Shown piece by piece: positions 34,558-44,473 of a stretch of DNA of 64,000 bases. This DNA is from Paenibacillus roseus (lineage in GTDB: Bacteria > Bacillota > Bacilli > Paenibacillales > Paenibacillaceae): assembly GCF_016424485.1 (NCBI RefSeq), contig NZ_JAELUP010000072.1, positions 1 through 64,000 of the forward strand, given 5' to 3'. The notes under the pieces are model-generated. The model was not told the DNA's origin. It did no database searches and saw nothing but the letters and a program-made list of their open reading frames with translations. Made by a program: the position numbers and the translations under genes. Numbering within the stretch: the first letter of the stretch is position 1; each line of letters begins with the position of its first letter.

Positions 34558-35818
34558 GCCGCTCCTCCCCATCCCAGGCCGTTGTTTGCGGCTCTACCGG
34601 CGCATCAAGCGTCCAGAGCCGCACCACGCCGCCTTGCTGCTCAAAGGACTTGATTCGGTCCCGCAATGCATGAGACGGGGATTTCCGGTCAGTGATCAGC
34701 CATAACTCTATTCCGCATTGTCTGGCGGCCGCAAGCTGCCGGACCTCCGCCCAATGATGCAGCCCGCCTGTAATCCAAATTAACATGCCTCTTCCCGGAA
34801 GCCTGAGTACTGAGTCTGAAACAAGCGCTGCAAGGTTGTAACTGCCGTCAGCACGCGCCCGAGCGAGCCGCACAGAAGCCGCAGCAACACTGCGATTGCC
34901 TGCGCGTCCGTGCAACTCTACAGGGTCTGAGCCGCTGCAATACAAATGCGCTTCACCGCCTTGACTCTGTACGTCCTCATAGGTCTGCAACGCTTTGACA
35001 ATACAAGCATCGAACAATGCGCTATTGCCGCCGTAAGCTTCCTGCCACCCGTCCAGCACGATCAGGCAGCGGCTAGCCGCTGCACGTTCCTGTTTCCGAA
35101 CCTGCCAGCTCCGGCCCTTGGCGACTGAGCGCCAGTCCAGATAACGCAATGAATCCCCATAAGTGTAGGCTCTTCGTTCCTCCCCCGTCCCAGGCTGAAA
35201 TCCCGGACGCAGTGATCCATCCGCTCCGGCAGCACCCTGTGCGCTGCGAAGGGCTCCGGGTACAACACTATTCCCCCAATTCCACAGCCGCATGCCTACG
35301 CTTCCTTCGGACAAGCGGGGGAGCACCAGCACATTACTTTCACAGGTCAGCCGAACTCTTCTAGTCATCAGGCCGAACAAATCTCCGGCTTCCACTGTAA
35401 TCGTTTGAAGACGCCACTCTCCCCTGCGTACGGGTGAAATCTGATATTGGAGCTGAAAACCCCGCTTGAGCCAGGGCAGCAGCACCCTGCGGTAAATGAC
35501 CGGCTCTGCTGCATGATCCGTCAGGCTGACCATCTCCTCCCTGATGGCAATCCAAACAAAAGGCAGAATGCAGCCCGTATGAAAGCTCAGCTCCGCCTTC
35601 AAAGTTCCCCCTGCCCGCAGGACGTCATCCGACAACCTGCGCCTGACCGTCACCCGCCGCAAGGATAAGAGGGGGCCCAGCACCGCCAAAAGCATGATGC
35701 CGGTCAGCACCGTCAGCACAAACCACTCGGCCCAACCTCCGCGCGCCTGAATGCCTACAGCCAGAAAGGCCCACAAGCCCAGCAGGATCGGCCAGTTCAC
35801 CCATGGCCGGCCTTTCAT
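34535..35818 (-). CDS. DUF58 domain protein of the MoxR operon
   Basis: 427 residues. The start at 35818 overlaps the MoxR stop as ATGA, so translation is coupled; earlier in-frame codons inside moxR are not family-like. Two membrane helices at ~5-50 are followed by the DUF58 core with the signature YTYGDSLRYLDWRSVAKG and a VWA-like C-terminal half (CLIVLDGWQ, MLIWITGG). DUF58 proteins act with MoxR ATPases as chaperone-like modules for metal-containing or envelope complexes. Here the partner is the transglutaminase-domain protein that follows. Confidence 0.88.
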   Translation of the reverse strand: MKGRPWVNWPILLGLWAFLAVGIQARGGWAEWFVLTVLTGIMLLAVLGPLLSLRRVTVRRRLSDDVLRAGGTLKAELSFHTGCILPFVWIAIREEMVSLTDHAAEPVIYRRVLLPWLKRGFQLQYQISPVRRGEWRLQTITVEAGDLFGLMTRRVRLTCESNVLVLPRLSEGSVGMRLWNWGNSVVPGALRSAQGAAGADGSLRPGFQPGTGEERRAYTYGDSLRYLDWRSVAKGRSWQVRKQERAAASRCLIVLDGWQEAYGGNSALFDACIVKALQTYEDVQSQGGEAHLYCSGSDPVELHGRAGNRSVAAASVRLARARADGSYNLAALVSDSVLRLPGRGMLIWITGGLHHWAEVRQLAAARQCGIELWLITDRKSPSHALRDRIKSFEQQGGVVRLWTLDAPVEPQTTAWDGEERHENENVS

Positions 35819-36870
35819 TGCACCCTCCAGGTGCCGGTTGGCATTTTCCTGGGGAGCGGAAACTCCTGAATCATTTGCTCCAGGATCGACGCTTGCTCCC
35901 ATCCGTTCGCTTCATGCTGCGGCTTCATGACAAGCCGATGCGACAATACCGGGACTGCTGTCCCTTTGAAGTCATCCGGCACGGCATAGCCTCGTCCCTC
36001 CATGCAGGCTGCCGCTTGCGCCGCCCTCACCCAGTCCCGGGAAGCACGCGGACTTGCCCCCAAGGAAAGCTGGGGCGCTGTACGTGTTGCCGCTGCAATA
36101 TCTACAACATAGGCGAGCAAGGAACGATCTACATGCACCTGTTGAGCCTGGCGCTGCAATTCCAGCCACTGCTCCGGGCTCATTAAAGATTTAATTGAGC
36201 CAATTGTGCCTGTACTACTTCTATGCTCTAACATGCGGATCTCGTCGGCCGCCGCGGGGTAGCCGATAGACAACCGCATCATGAAGCGGTCAAGCTGCGC
36301 TTCCGGCAGCGGAAAAGTGCCTTCGTCACGCAGCGGATTTTGAGTTGCAATCAACATGAACGGCTCCGGCAATAGTCTCGTCGTCCCATCCACTGTGACG
36401 CTTCGCTCTTCCATCGCTTCCAGCAGCGCCGACTGCGTGCGAGGCGTGGTCCGGTTAAGCTCGTCTGCAAGCACGACATGATTCATCACGGGGCCGGGCC
36501 GATAGACAAAATCCCGCTGCACATTGTCCCATACCGAACCTCCTGTCACATCCGCTGGCTGCAAATCCGAAGTGAACTGGATTCGCCCGAACTGTCCGCC
36601 GACCGCCTTGGCAAAAGCGCGCGCCAGCACGGTTTTGCCTACTCCCGGCACATCCTCAAGCAGCAGATGCCCGCCAGCGAGCAGCGCCGTCATCGCCAGC
36701 CGAACCGTATCCGGCTTGCCGAGCAATACATCCTCCAGCCTGCTCTGCATACGTCTTAGCCATTGATATCCTTCTTGATTCCACTCCGTCTGTTGGTCCT
36801 GCTCTTCCCCGTCAGCAGCCATACTTCCCTGGCCGGATTGGAATAGATTGCTCCAACTGCGCACATTCAT
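35815..36870 (-). CDS. MoxR-family AAA+ ATPase
   Basis: 351 residues. Walker A in LLLEDVPGVGKTVLARAF, Walker B in VVLADELNRTTP, sensor 1 in FMLIATQNPL and the AAA lid at the end. MoxR ATPases use ATP to assemble or activate partner complexes, usually through a DUF58/VWA protein, as encoded next. It is the first gene of a three-gene operon. The N-terminal ~35 residues before the AAA core are polar and variable. Confidence 0.93.
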   Translation of the reverse strand: MNVRSWSNLFQSGQGSMAADGEEQDQQTEWNQEGYQWLRRMQSRLEDVLLGKPDTVRLAMTALLAGGHLLLEDVPGVGKTVLARAFAKAVGGQFGRIQFTSDLQPADVTGGSVWDNVQRDFVYRPGPVMNHVVLADELNRTTPRTQSALLEAMEERSVTVDGTTRLLPEPFMLIATQNPLRDEGTFPLPEAQLDRFMMRLSIGYPAAADEIRMLEHRSSTGTIGSIKSLMSPEQWLELQRQAQQVHVDRSLLAYVVDIAAATRTAPQLSLGASPRASRDWVRAAQAAACMEGRGYAVPDDFKGTAVPVLSHRLVMKPQHEANGWEQASILEQMIQEFPLPRKMPTGTWRVQ

Positions 36871-37035
36871 ATGACTTTCCCTCCCTGCACTCTACTTCTA
36901 TCAACCATTCTCTCCATTCCACTCTTCTTTTAATCCAATACTGGTAGGAAGATGAGACTGCTGCCCCCATAAGCTTTTGTTCCAACGCAATATTTTTCTA
37001 GAAAATTACGTCCGGTTGACAAAGGAGACGAGTAC

Positions 37036-37113
37036 ATGAGGCTGTTATGGGGTGGAATGATAATCGAGGCAATTCTGATAGGCGGTTGCTCCGATTCTGG
37101 GAGGAGAAGCTGA
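37036..37113 (+). CDS. Possible 25-residue hydrophobic peptide
   Basis: AAAGGAGA lies eight bases before an ATG that opens a 25-codon frame (MRLLWGGMIIEAILIGGC then SDSGRRS). It is followed 18 bases later by a strong hairpin terminator. The short hydrophobic stretch ending LIGGC resembles a truncated lipoprotein signal peptide. No homologue is known to me. It may be a chance frame or the remnant of a lipoprotein gene. Confidence 0.25.
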   Translation: MRLLWGGMIIEAILIGGCSDSGRRS

Positions 37114-37130
37114 TAAATGCTGAAATTTAA

Positions 37131-37154
37131 AAAAGCAGCCACCCGGCTGCTTTT
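37131..37154. terminator. Bidirectional intrinsic terminator after bcp
   Basis: AAAAGCAGCC (37131-37140) pairs with GGCTGCTTTT (37145-37154), with T-runs on both strands. It starts 17 bases after the bcp stop on the minus strand and also follows the small plus-strand frame at 37036. Confidence 0.85.
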
Positions 37155-37170
37155 TACTATGTACGCTATG

Positions 37171-37641
37171 CTAGCCTTTCAAAGATTCCAGCACCTGCTC
37201 GAGATGTCCTTTCAGTCTCACCTTGCGCCATTCGCGCAGCAATCGTCCTTCCTCATCAATCAGGAAGGTAGAGCGGACGATTCCCATATATTCCTTGCCG
37301 TACATCTTTTTTAGCTGCCACACTCCATAAGCCTCGCAAGCCTCATGCTCCGTATCCGCCAGCAGCACGAACGGCAGCTCATATTTCTCAATAAATTTCT
37401 TATGAGATTTCACATCATCCGTACTCACACCGATGACGACAGCACCGCTGTCCTCGATATCCCCGTATGCATCGCGGAAACCGCATGACTGCTCGGTACA
37501 GGTCGGCGTATTATCCTTTGGATAAAAATATAAAATGACCTTTTTGCCGCGAAAATCACTCAGCGACACCTGCTCCCCATTCGCAGCCGGCAATGTAATC
37601 TCCGGTACAGGCTCGCCAACTTTCAATACTTGCTCCATCAT
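37171..37641 (-). CDS. bcp: Thioredoxin-dependent thiol peroxidase (Bcp/PrxQ)
   Basis: 156 residues of the peroxiredoxin family. The active site is YPKDNTPTCTEQSCGFRD: peroxidatic Cys in PTCT and the resolving Cys five residues later, which is the PrxQ two-cysteine pattern. It reduces hydrogen peroxide and organic peroxides using thioredoxin in the cytoplasm. GAGGAG lies close to the double ATG at the start; the first is taken. It is monocistronic with its own terminator. Confidence 0.95.
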   Translation of the reverse strand: MMEQVLKVGEPVPEITLPAANGEQVSLSDFRGKKVILYFYPKDNTPTCTEQSCGFRDAYGDIEDSGAVVIGVSTDDVKSHKKFIEKYELPFVLLADTEHEACEAYGVWQLKKMYGKEYMGIVRSTFLIDEEGRLLREWRKVRLKGHLEQVLESLKG

Positions 37642-37832
37642 CTAACTCTCCTCTCTTGTCATCCTGGCAACAGCAGCAGTACCGCCAGGGGTAGTGACCT
37701 CGCCCCCGACGCCTAGTACCACCAGTCGGTCACATGGCGACTTATACGTTCACCAGAAAGCTTCAGCCGAACTGCCACTATCATTGCCGTCATCTCCACG
37801 CTTTCCTCCAACGCAACATTAGCAGCATCATA

Positions 37833-38624
37833 CTAGGAGCCTGCTCCCCTGTAGCGCTTGACGCCATGATTCCAGAATAGCAGCGCCGCGGTAGCAAACA
37901 CCAGCCCCACAACAGGCGTCAGCAGTGCAAGCGAGCTATTATGCCCACTATCCGCATTCAAAAAGAACGAGGCCGGGTATACGCCGACGAAAGCAAATGG
38001 AATAATCCATGTCAGGATAAAACGGATCACCTTATTATAAATGCCAACCGGATAGCGACCATAGTTCTGAATATTATACATCAGCGGCGCAATTCCTGTA
38101 GGGGAATCGGAATAAAATCCAATCGCTGTAATCGCAATATAAATACCCGCATAGACGAGCACCGAACCAATAACTAGCAACATCATCATCAGAACATCGG
38201 TAAATCCGAAGGATAGCCCGAGCTGTGCCCCGGAAATTACCATAATGATTACACCGACCAACGAGCCGATCAGAGACGGCGGGTCCATATTTTCCAGCAC
38301 GATCTGGGCCAGATTATGGGCCGGACGGGTAAGCACACGGTCCATTTCCCCTTTGACAATATACCGCTCACTGAAGTTCCACAAACTGAAGAAGGTGGAG
38401 AAAAGGCCGTACGGGATCATGAAATAACCATACACGAAGACGACCTCGGCCTGCGACCAGCCCCCCAGCGATTCGGTGTGCTGGAAGACAACCAGAATAA
38501 AGATCAGATTCATCCCCTGGAACAGCAAGTCTGACAGCACTTCAATCCAGAAGTCGGCACGGTAGGTCAGACGAGTCTTGGCATAATTTTTAAAATATTC
38601 CCAAAATAACTGCAAATAAATCAT
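37833..38624 (-). CDS. ABC-2 type exporter permease (DUF990 family), second permease
   Basis: 263 residues from the ATG at 38624 (GGGAGG eight bases upstream), which excludes 26 unrelated residues. Six hydrophobic segments and the family signature RYIVKGEMDRVLTRPAHNL mark the DUF990/ABC2_membrane_6 group. These permeases always come in pairs with an ATPase, as found here. The complex exports an unknown substrate, with drug or lipid-linked roles suggested for relatives. It starts four bases after the stop of the sister permease. Confidence 0.87.
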   Translation of the reverse strand: MIYLQLFWEYFKNYAKTRLTYRADFWIEVLSDLLFQGMNLIFILVVFQHTESLGGWSQAEVVFVYGYFMIPYGLFSTFFSLWNFSERYIVKGEMDRVLTRPAHNLAQIVLENMDPPSLIGSLVGVIIMVISGAQLGLSFGFTDVLMMMLLVIGSVLVYAGIYIAITAIGFYSDSPTGIAPLMYNIQNYGRYPVGIYNKVIRFILTWIIPFAFVGVYPASFFLNADSGHNSSLALLTPVVGLVFATAALLFWNHGVKRYRGAGS

Positions 38625-38628
38625 GTTC

Positions 38629-39423
38629 TTAACCTCCCTGCACGAACAGCCGGTGCCGCGCCTTTCTCCATATCCATAAAATCGGCAGCAGCAGTACAGC
38701 AAACCAAAGTGCCTGCAATCCCAATACCTGCAAGGCCATGCCGCCCTCCGTCCGCCCTGTGAAGACCGAGCTTGGCAAATACGTTATCGCCTGGAACGGC
38801 AGCCACTTCATGATCCCCTCCAGCCATCCGGGAAAGAAGCTGACAGGAATGATTACTCCCGAGAACAGGTCAACCATGACCCGCTTCATGCGCATCATGC
38901 CCTCATTATTTTCCACATAAAAAGCGAACAACCCCGCCAGCATGTTGATCTGGGTGTTAATCAGGAAGCTGAAGACGAGCATGATCAGATAAATCATCCA
39001 TGTCTCAAGGCTTGTTGGCAGTGTTACCGGGAATATAAGACAGACGAACACCATTCCGGGCACCATGAAGAGCAGCAGGCGGAACAAGCCCTCACCAAGC
39101 CCCTGCATCATTTTGACTAGCAAATAGGAATACGGTCTGATAAATTGGATCGCAACACTGCCATCCCGAATCTCATTGGCAATCTCCCGGTCCAGGTTAT
39201 TAAAGTAAAATGCCCGTGACATCCAGGATACCGCCACATAAGTAGTCATCTGTGCAACCGTAAAGCCGCCAAGCGTCGGCTGATCTCCGTAGATCGCCTG
39301 CCACAAGAAATAATAAGCGCCAATATTAATGGCATAAATGACAATGCCGCTATAATAATTAACACGGTAAGCAAGCATCGTCAAAAACCGGATCCGGATG
39401 ATATCCAAGTACGCATTATTCAT
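38629..39423 (-). CDS. ABC-2 type exporter permease (DUF990 family), first permease
   Basis: 264 residues with six hydrophobic segments. The loop REIANEIRDGSVAIQFIRPY is the DUF990 permease signature and corresponds to the equivalent loop of the sister protein. The start overlaps the ATPase stop by four bases (ATGA). It should form a heterodimeric channel with the downstream permease. Confidence 0.87.
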   Translation of the reverse strand: MNNAYLDIIRIRFLTMLAYRVNYYSGIVIYAINIGAYYFLWQAIYGDQPTLGGFTVAQMTTYVAVSWMSRAFYFNNLDREIANEIRDGSVAIQFIRPYSYLLVKMMQGLGEGLFRLLLFMVPGMVFVCLIFPVTLPTSLETWMIYLIMLVFSFLINTQINMLAGLFAFYVENNEGMMRMKRVMVDLFSGVIIPVSFFPGWLEGIMKWLPFQAITYLPSSVFTGRTEGGMALQVLGLQALWFAVLLLPILWIWRKARHRLFVQGG

Positions 39424-40421
39424 GAAGACACCTTCTCCGATTGGTAAATCTCTCTGACGATCTCGTCCGTATTGGTCTCAAGGATTTTGATGTCGCGAAT
39501 TTCCGTCGCGCCTACGATACGCGACAATGCCTCTGACACGTTAACGGAATGAGGCAGCCATAGCTTGGCTGTCAGATCATTCTCGGGCCGCCACTGTATA
39601 TCCAGCCCTTCAGTCCAGCTCTCCATCTGTGCCTTCTTCACCGGATGGGCGAATTGAAACTGGATTTCCCGTCCTTTACTCCAATTGGATTTCAGCGTCT
39701 CCAGACTGCCATCATAGATAATAGAACCGTCATCGAGCATAATGACCCGTGAGCATAGCGCTTCAATATCCTGAAGGTCATGCGTTGTCAGCAGAATCGT
39801 TGTGCCATGTTCCTTGTTCAGGCCCATGAGGAAATCCCGAATCTCCGTCTTCACCAGAATATCCAGGCCGATTGTCGGTTCGTCCAGGAAGAGAATAGAA
39901 GGATTATGCAGCAGTGAGGCAACCAGTTCACATCTCATACGCTGCCCAAGGCTAAGTTTGCGAACCGGACGGTTCAGCAGCTCACCTAACTGCAGTCGCT
40001 CTACCAGCTCATCCAGCCGCTTGCGGAAGTCATTTTCCGGTACCCGGTATACCTTGCGCAGCAGATGAAAGGACTCAATCACACCTATATCCCACCAGAG
40101 CTGGCTCCGCTGGCCGAATACGACCCCGATATTTTTGACAAACTTCTCTCTTTCTTTAAAAGGAACGTAGCCGCCTACCACTACCTTGCCGGATGTCGGC
40201 ACCAGAATACCGGTAAGCATCTTGATGGTGGTCGACTTTCCTGCTCCATTCTCGCCAATATAACCGCAAATTTCGCCTTGCGGGATTTGAAAGCTGATTC
40301 TCTTCACAGCCTCCACTTCCGTATATTCTCTTCTCAAAAGGTCCTTTAGCGCTCCGCCAAGGCCTTCGCGGTTTTTCTGCACTCTGAAGCTTTTTTGCAG
40401 CCTCTCTACATCGATCGCTAA
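39420..40421 (-). CDS. ABC exporter ATP-binding protein
   Basis: 333 residues from the ATG at 40421, chosen for AGGAG seven bases upstream. Walker A GYIGENGAGKSTTIKML, Q-loop in VVFGQRSQLWWD, signature LSLGQRMRCELV and Walker B ILFLDEPTIGLD. A C-terminal extension of ~90 residues, past the switch His in LLTTHDLQDIE, is typical for DRA/CcmA-type export ATPases. It powers the two DUF990 permeases downstream in the operon. Confidence 0.93.
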   Translation of the reverse strand, partial: LAIDVERLQKSFRVQKNREGLGGALKDLLRREYTEVEAVKRISFQIPQGEICGYIGENGAGKSTTIKMLTGILVPTSGKVVVGGYVPFKEREKFVKNIGVVFGQRSQLWWDIGVIESFHLLRKVYRVPENDFRKRLDELVERLQLGELLNRPVRKLSLGQRMRCELVASLLHNPSILFLDEPTIGLDILVKTEIRDFLMGLNKEHGTTILLTTHDLQDIEALCSRVIMLDDGSIIYDGSLETLKSNWSKGREIQFQFAHPVKKAQMESWTEGLDIQWRPENDLTAKLWLPHSVNVSEALSRIVGATEIRDIKILETNTDEIVREIYQSEKVSS

Positions 40422-40704
40422 CATGAAAGTCTCCTGCTCCCTTCCCTTCGACATTTCCCGGGAAATTGTGTTATAGTTTTGAATAAAAGAAAATGACTTG
40501 CTTAGACAACCTCCGCAATTTATAATTTTATGATAATGTGCTAACTATCACAACCGCCATACTCGGCAATCCTTCACTTCATATTTTCTCTACCAAGGCG
40601 CTTAAGCGACATGTATAAGCTTAATTTCGGATGGATTGAAATTCAAGTGTCAACATGTGTCATCTTTGTTTATAAAAGAATATACGAATGGGTGATGAAA
40701 CCAA

Positions 40705-41802
40705 ATGTCTGCTAAAGACGGCAAGAAGACGAGAAAACCGTGGAAGAAATCATGGAAAATGACTTTTTATAGTGTACTTATTATAATTGTGCTTGCTGCA
40801 GGGTTTACAGCTTATCAGGGAATTGGCATTTATAACGTACTTGATAACTTACAGAAGTCTCCCGGCGAATCAAGATTTGAGCAGTTTACTCAAACCAGCT
40901 ATACAGAGCCTCCCAAATGGGAAGGCACCGAGCGCGTGAGCATTGCGTTTCTTGGCGGCGACGGCCGCGAGGAGAACAGCAACGGGATAGCCCGTTCAGA
41001 CTCCATTCTGGTCGCATCCATCGATCCGGTCACCAAAAAGGCGCATCTCTTCTCCGTGTTGCGGGATACCTACGTTGATATTCCGGACTATGGCAAACAG
41101 CGGATTAATACCGCCATTACACTCGGTGGTCCCAATCTGGCCATGGAAACGATCGGCAATCTTCTCGGTTTGAAAATTCAATATTACGTCTATGCCGAAT
41201 TCGAAGGCTTCAAATCCTTGATTGATGCGATGGGCGGTATTGATTTTGAAGTTGAGAAGGACATGAACTATGTCGATAAAGCAGACGGACACAGGTATGA
41301 TATTCACTTGAAAAAAGGGATGCAGCATCTCGATGGCGACAAGGCACTGCAATATGTGCGTTTCCGCCATGACGCAATGTCGGATTTCACACGTACCGAG
41401 CGTCAGCGCAATTTTATGCAAGCTGTAGCCACCGAGCTGCAATCAACCTGGAATTTGCTGCGGATGAAAGAAATTCTGGAAAGCGTTCAGGATTACATTG
41501 AAACAAATCTGCATGTGCAGGATATGCTCAAGCTCGGACAGCTCGGACTTGGCATTCATATGGCGGGCTCGGCACAAGTGCCCGCCATGGATCAACTTTA
41601 CGACTTGAAGGTCGGAGGAGCGTCCGTGCTTGGCGTCCAGGATGAAGCCAAGGTTCACGAATATGTCCAGGAACTGTTGCAGCAAGATGACTCGTTGAAT
41701 AACGAGGATAAGGCAGGTCAGGAAGGCGCTTCGGCTGGAAGCAAGGATTCCACAGGTTCAACTCCTGGCAGCAAGCCTGAGGACCGGAAAAATCGCTCTT
41801 GA
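40705..41802 (+). CDS. LytR-CpsA-Psr (LCP) family cell wall glycopolymer ligase
   Basis: 365 residues. A basic cytoplasmic start, one membrane helix (~19-40), then the external LCP domain: IARSDSILVASIDP, FSVLRDTYVDIPDYGKQRIN, and ALQYVRFRHDAMSDFTRTER with the Arg/Asp residues that bind the polyprenyl pyrophosphate. LCP enzymes attach teichoic acids or capsule polymers to peptidoglycan. The C-terminal ~45 residues are polar and rich in Gly/Ser. A terminator follows directly. Confidence 0.94.
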   Translation: MSAKDGKKTRKPWKKSWKMTFYSVLIIIVLAAGFTAYQGIGIYNVLDNLQKSPGESRFEQFTQTSYTEPPKWEGTERVSIAFLGGDGREENSNGIARSDSILVASIDPVTKKAHLFSVLRDTYVDIPDYGKQRINTAITLGGPNLAMETIGNLLGLKIQYYVYAEFEGFKSLIDAMGGIDFEVEKDMNYVDKADGHRYDIHLKKGMQHLDGDKALQYVRFRHDAMSDFTRTERQRNFMQAVATELQSTWNLLRMKEILESVQDYIETNLHVQDMLKLGQLGLGIHMAGSAQVPAMDQLYDLKVGGASVLGVQDEAKVHEYVQELLQQDDSLNNEDKAGQEGASAGSKDSTGSTPGSKPEDRKNRS

Positions 41803-41805
41803 ATT

Positions 41806-41844
41806 AAGGCAGGCATGCCGTCTGATGTGACGTCAGCCTGCCTT
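41806..41844 (+). terminator. Terminator of the LCP gene
   Basis: AAGGCAGGC (41806-41814) pairs with GCCTGCCTT (41836-41844), followed by TTC on the plus strand. It begins three bases after the stop codon. Confidence 0.8.
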
Positions 41845-41896
41845 TTCAATTTATTTGGATGCATGAGCATCTGCTCACGCAAGGAGGCCATATTAC

Positions 41897-43216
41897 ATGT
41901 CAACCCAGCAACGTCCACATTCCGCGCGCCTGTATGAAGAGGCGCTCAAGCATATTGTCGGCGGAGTGAACAGTCCGTCCCGCTCCTTCAAGGCAGTCGG
42001 GGGCGGCGCACCTGTTTTTATGCAGCGCGCCAGCGGCGCCCATTTCTGGGATGTCGATAATAACCGGTACATTGATTATCTGGCTGCCTACGGCCCCGTC
42101 ATTACCGGACATGCTCATCCCCATATTACGGAAGCCATTATTCGCGCAGCACAGAACGGCACCTTGTACGGTACGCCGACAGAGCTGGAGATCAAGCTGG
42201 CCCTTATGCTGAAAGAAGCCATTCCCTCTATGGATAAAGTGCGCTTCGTCAATTCCGGTACGGAAGCCGTCATGACCACCATCCGTGTCGCTCGGGCCTA
42301 TACCGGACGCAGCAAGATCATCAAGTTCGCCGGCTGCTACCATGGGCATTCCGACCTTGTGCTGGTGGCCGCAGGCTCCGGCCCGTCCACACTTGGCATT
42401 CCGGACAGCGCCGGCGTTCCCGTCAGTATTGCCAGCGAGGTAATTACGGTTCCCTATAACGATCTGGATAGTCTGCGGACCGCCCTGGAGCGTTGGGGGG
42501 ATGAAGTTGCTGCAGTAATGGTCGAGCCGATTGTCGGCAATTTTGGCATGGTCATGCCGAAGCCCGGATTTCTCGAGGAGCTTTGCAGACTGACACGGGC
42601 TGCCGGAGCGCTCGTCATCTATGATGAAGTCATCAGCGCTTTCCGTTTCCATTACGGCAGCTCTCAGACCTATGCAGCCTTCCCTGATCATGCGGCAATC
42701 GGGCCTGACTTGACGGCACTTGGCAAAATTATCGGCGGCGGACTGCCGATCGGCGCTTACGGCGGGCGCAAAAATATTATGGAGCAAGTTGCCCCGCTTG
42801 GTCCCGCCTATCAGGCCGGAACGATGGCTGGCAATCCGGCTTCCATTTCCGCGGGCATTGCGTGCCTTGAGGTACTGAAGACTCCCGGTGCATATGAGCA
42901 GATGGAAAGACTGGCTGTGCGCCTGACGCAAGGCATTCAGGCAGCGGCGGATGAACATGGCGTTGCACTGACCATCAACCGCATTCGCGGCGCATTCTCG
43001 ACCCACTTCTGCGACCACCCGGTCACCAATTACGAGGAAGCACAAGACACAGACAGCGAGCAGTTCGCCGAATTTTTCCGGCTGATGCTGGATCAGGGCG
43101 TATGTCTGGCGCCTTCCAAATATGAAGCCTGGTTTCTGACAACAGCCCATACGGATGAAGATATTGACAATACCGTTACCGCTGCTGCCAAAGCTTTCTC
43201 CGCCATGAGGGGGTAA
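41897..43216 (+). CDS. hemL: Glutamate-1-semialdehyde 2,1-aminomutase
   Basis: 439 residues, normal length. Class III aminotransferase fold with [10 protein letters not shown] at the start, [20 protein letters not shown], and the PLP lysine in [17 protein letters not shown]. It turns glutamate-1-semialdehyde into 5-aminolevulinate for heme. The gene stands alone, away from a hemAXCDB cluster, so it may be the second copy (GsaB type) that many Bacillales carry. AAGGAGG precedes the ATG. Confidence 0.92.
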   Translation: MSTQQRPHSARLYEEALKHIVGGVNSPSRSFKAVGGGAPVFMQRASGAHFWDVDNNRYIDYLAAYGPVITGHAHPHITEAIIRAAQNGTLYGTPTELEIKLALMLKEAIPSMDKVRFVNSGTEAVMTTIRVARAYTGRSKIIKFAGCYHGHSDLVLVAAGSGPSTLGIPDSAGVPVSIASEVITVPYNDLDSLRTALERWGDEVAAVMVEPIVGNFGMVMPKPGFLEELCRLTRAAGALVIYDEVISAFRFHYGSSQTYAAFPDHAAIGPDLTALGKIIGGGLPIGAYGGRKNIMEQVAPLGPAYQAGTMAGNPASISAGIACLEVLKTPGAYEQMERLAVRLTQGIQAAADEHGVALTINRIRGAFSTHFCDHPVTNYEEAQDTDSEQFAEFFRLMLDQGVCLAPSKYEAWFLTTAHTDEDIDNTVTAAAKAFSAMRG

Positions 43217-43223
43217 TTCTTAG

Positions 43224-43328
43224 AATGAGTTGGAAAAGCAGTTGGAAATTTACCCGTTCACTGGCCATCATGTAGAGGATGCCCAGCGGCATAAAGCGAT
43301 GCAATTTGCCGTCAGCCACTGGCTCTAA
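43224..43328 (+). pseudogene. Possible tail of a lost gene downstream of hemL
   Basis: A 34-codon stretch without a start codon encodes protein-like sequence (NELEKQLEIYPFTGHHVED then AQRHKAMQFAVSHWL) and ends at TAA just before a strong terminator. It opens right after an in-frame TAG. It may be a gene remnant that kept the terminator, or chance. The family is unknown. Confidence 0.25.
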
Positions 43329-43335
43329 CGATACC

Positions 43336-43390
43336 AAAAGCGGCTCCACCCCTATCCCTTGGAACGGATAAACGGATGGAGCCGCTTTTT
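43336..43390. terminator. Bidirectional terminator between hemL and potD
   Basis: AAAAGCGGCTCCA (43336-43348) pairs with TGGAGCCGCTTTT (43377-43389), with T-runs on both sides. It separates convergent hemL and potABCD. Confidence 0.85.
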
Positions 43391-43399
43391 ATGGATCCC

Positions 43400-44473
43400 C
43401 TATTTCCGGTGCATCTTGAACTCCAGGAACAGCTCATTATAATGAGACAGCATCCTTGGCCCAAGGTTTTTATAGACTTCAAGCTTGGACGTCATCTCCG
43501 GGTCCGGGTAGAACCGCTCATCGCCTGCAATCTCCTCCGGCAGCAAGTCCAGCGCCTTCGCATTCGGAGTAGAATAGCCGACATATTCGGTATTCTGCGC
43601 GTTGACCTCCGGGTCCAGCATGAAATTGATAAACTGATAGGCGCCCTCGATATTGGTTGCTGTTTTCGGAATGACCATGTTGTCGAACCACAGATTTGTC
43701 CCTTCCTCCGGCACCACATAATCCAGCTTATCATTCTCCTTCATAATTTCCGAGGCATCGCCGGACCAGACAACACCGATTGCCGCTTCTTCTCCGGCCA
43801 GCAGCATCTTGATCTCATCTCCGACGATCGCTTTAACATTCGGCGTAAGCAGATTCAGTCTGCGTAGCGCCTCCTGCAAATGCCCCTCATCCGTATCATT
43901 CAGGGAGTAGCCCAAAGCGTTCAGACTCATGCCGATGACCTCGCGCGCCCCGTCCACGAGCAGAATCTGGTTGCGCAGGCTATCGTCCCACAGATCCGAC
44001 CATTTGTGAATCTCGCGGCCGCCGAGCATCTCTGTATTGTAGACAATCCCGACCGTGCCCCAGAAATACGGGATGGAGTATTGATTGCCATGGTCAAATG
44101 AGAGATCCATAAATCGTTTGTCCACGTACTTCAGATTTGGAATCTTGGAATGGTCAATCGGCAAAAGCAGTCCTTCCTGCTTCATTTTGCTGATCGCATA
44201 CTCGGAAGGGATACTGACATCAAAGGAAGTACCGCCCTGGGCGATCTTCGTCATCATTGCTTCATTGGAGTCAAAGGTCTGATAGATGACCTTGATGCCT
44301 GTCTCCTGCTCAAAGCGTGCGAGCAGTTCGGGATCAATATAGTCTCCCCAATTATAAATGGTTAGCGTATCTTTTCCCCGAAAGCCCTGCGATGTATTGA
44401 GCCAGTTGGTCAAATACAGCAGAGCCCCGGTAATAATGATAACGGCTGCCGCCATGCGAACGAGTTGCTTCAT
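43400..44473 (-). CDS. potD: Spermidine/putrescine ABC transporter, substrate-binding protein
   Basis: 357 residues of the PotD/PotF family: TLTIYNWGDYIDPELLARFE at the mature start, then FDVSIPSEYAISKM, SIPYFWGTVGIVYNTE, and VVWSGDASEIM. The N-terminus has one hydrophobic segment (~5-23) without a lipobox cysteine, so it may stay anchored by this helix. Last gene of the potABCD operon, overlapping potC by four bases. Confidence 0.93.
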   Translation of the reverse strand: MKQLVRMAAAVIIITGALLYLTNWLNTSQGFRGKDTLTIYNWGDYIDPELLARFEQETGIKVIYQTFDSNEAMMTKIAQGGTSFDVSIPSEYAISKMKQEGLLLPIDHSKIPNLKYVDKRFMDLSFDHGNQYSIPYFWGTVGIVYNTEMLGGREIHKWSDLWDDSLRNQILLVDGAREVIGMSLNALGYSLNDTDEGHLQEALRRLNLLTPNVKAIVGDEIKMLLAGEEAAIGVVWSGDASEIMKENDKLDYVVPEEGTNLWFDNMVIPKTATNIEGAYQFINFMLDPEVNAQNTEYVGYSTPNAKALDLLPEEIAGDERFYPDPEMTSKLEVYKNLGPRMLSHYNELFLEFKMHRK

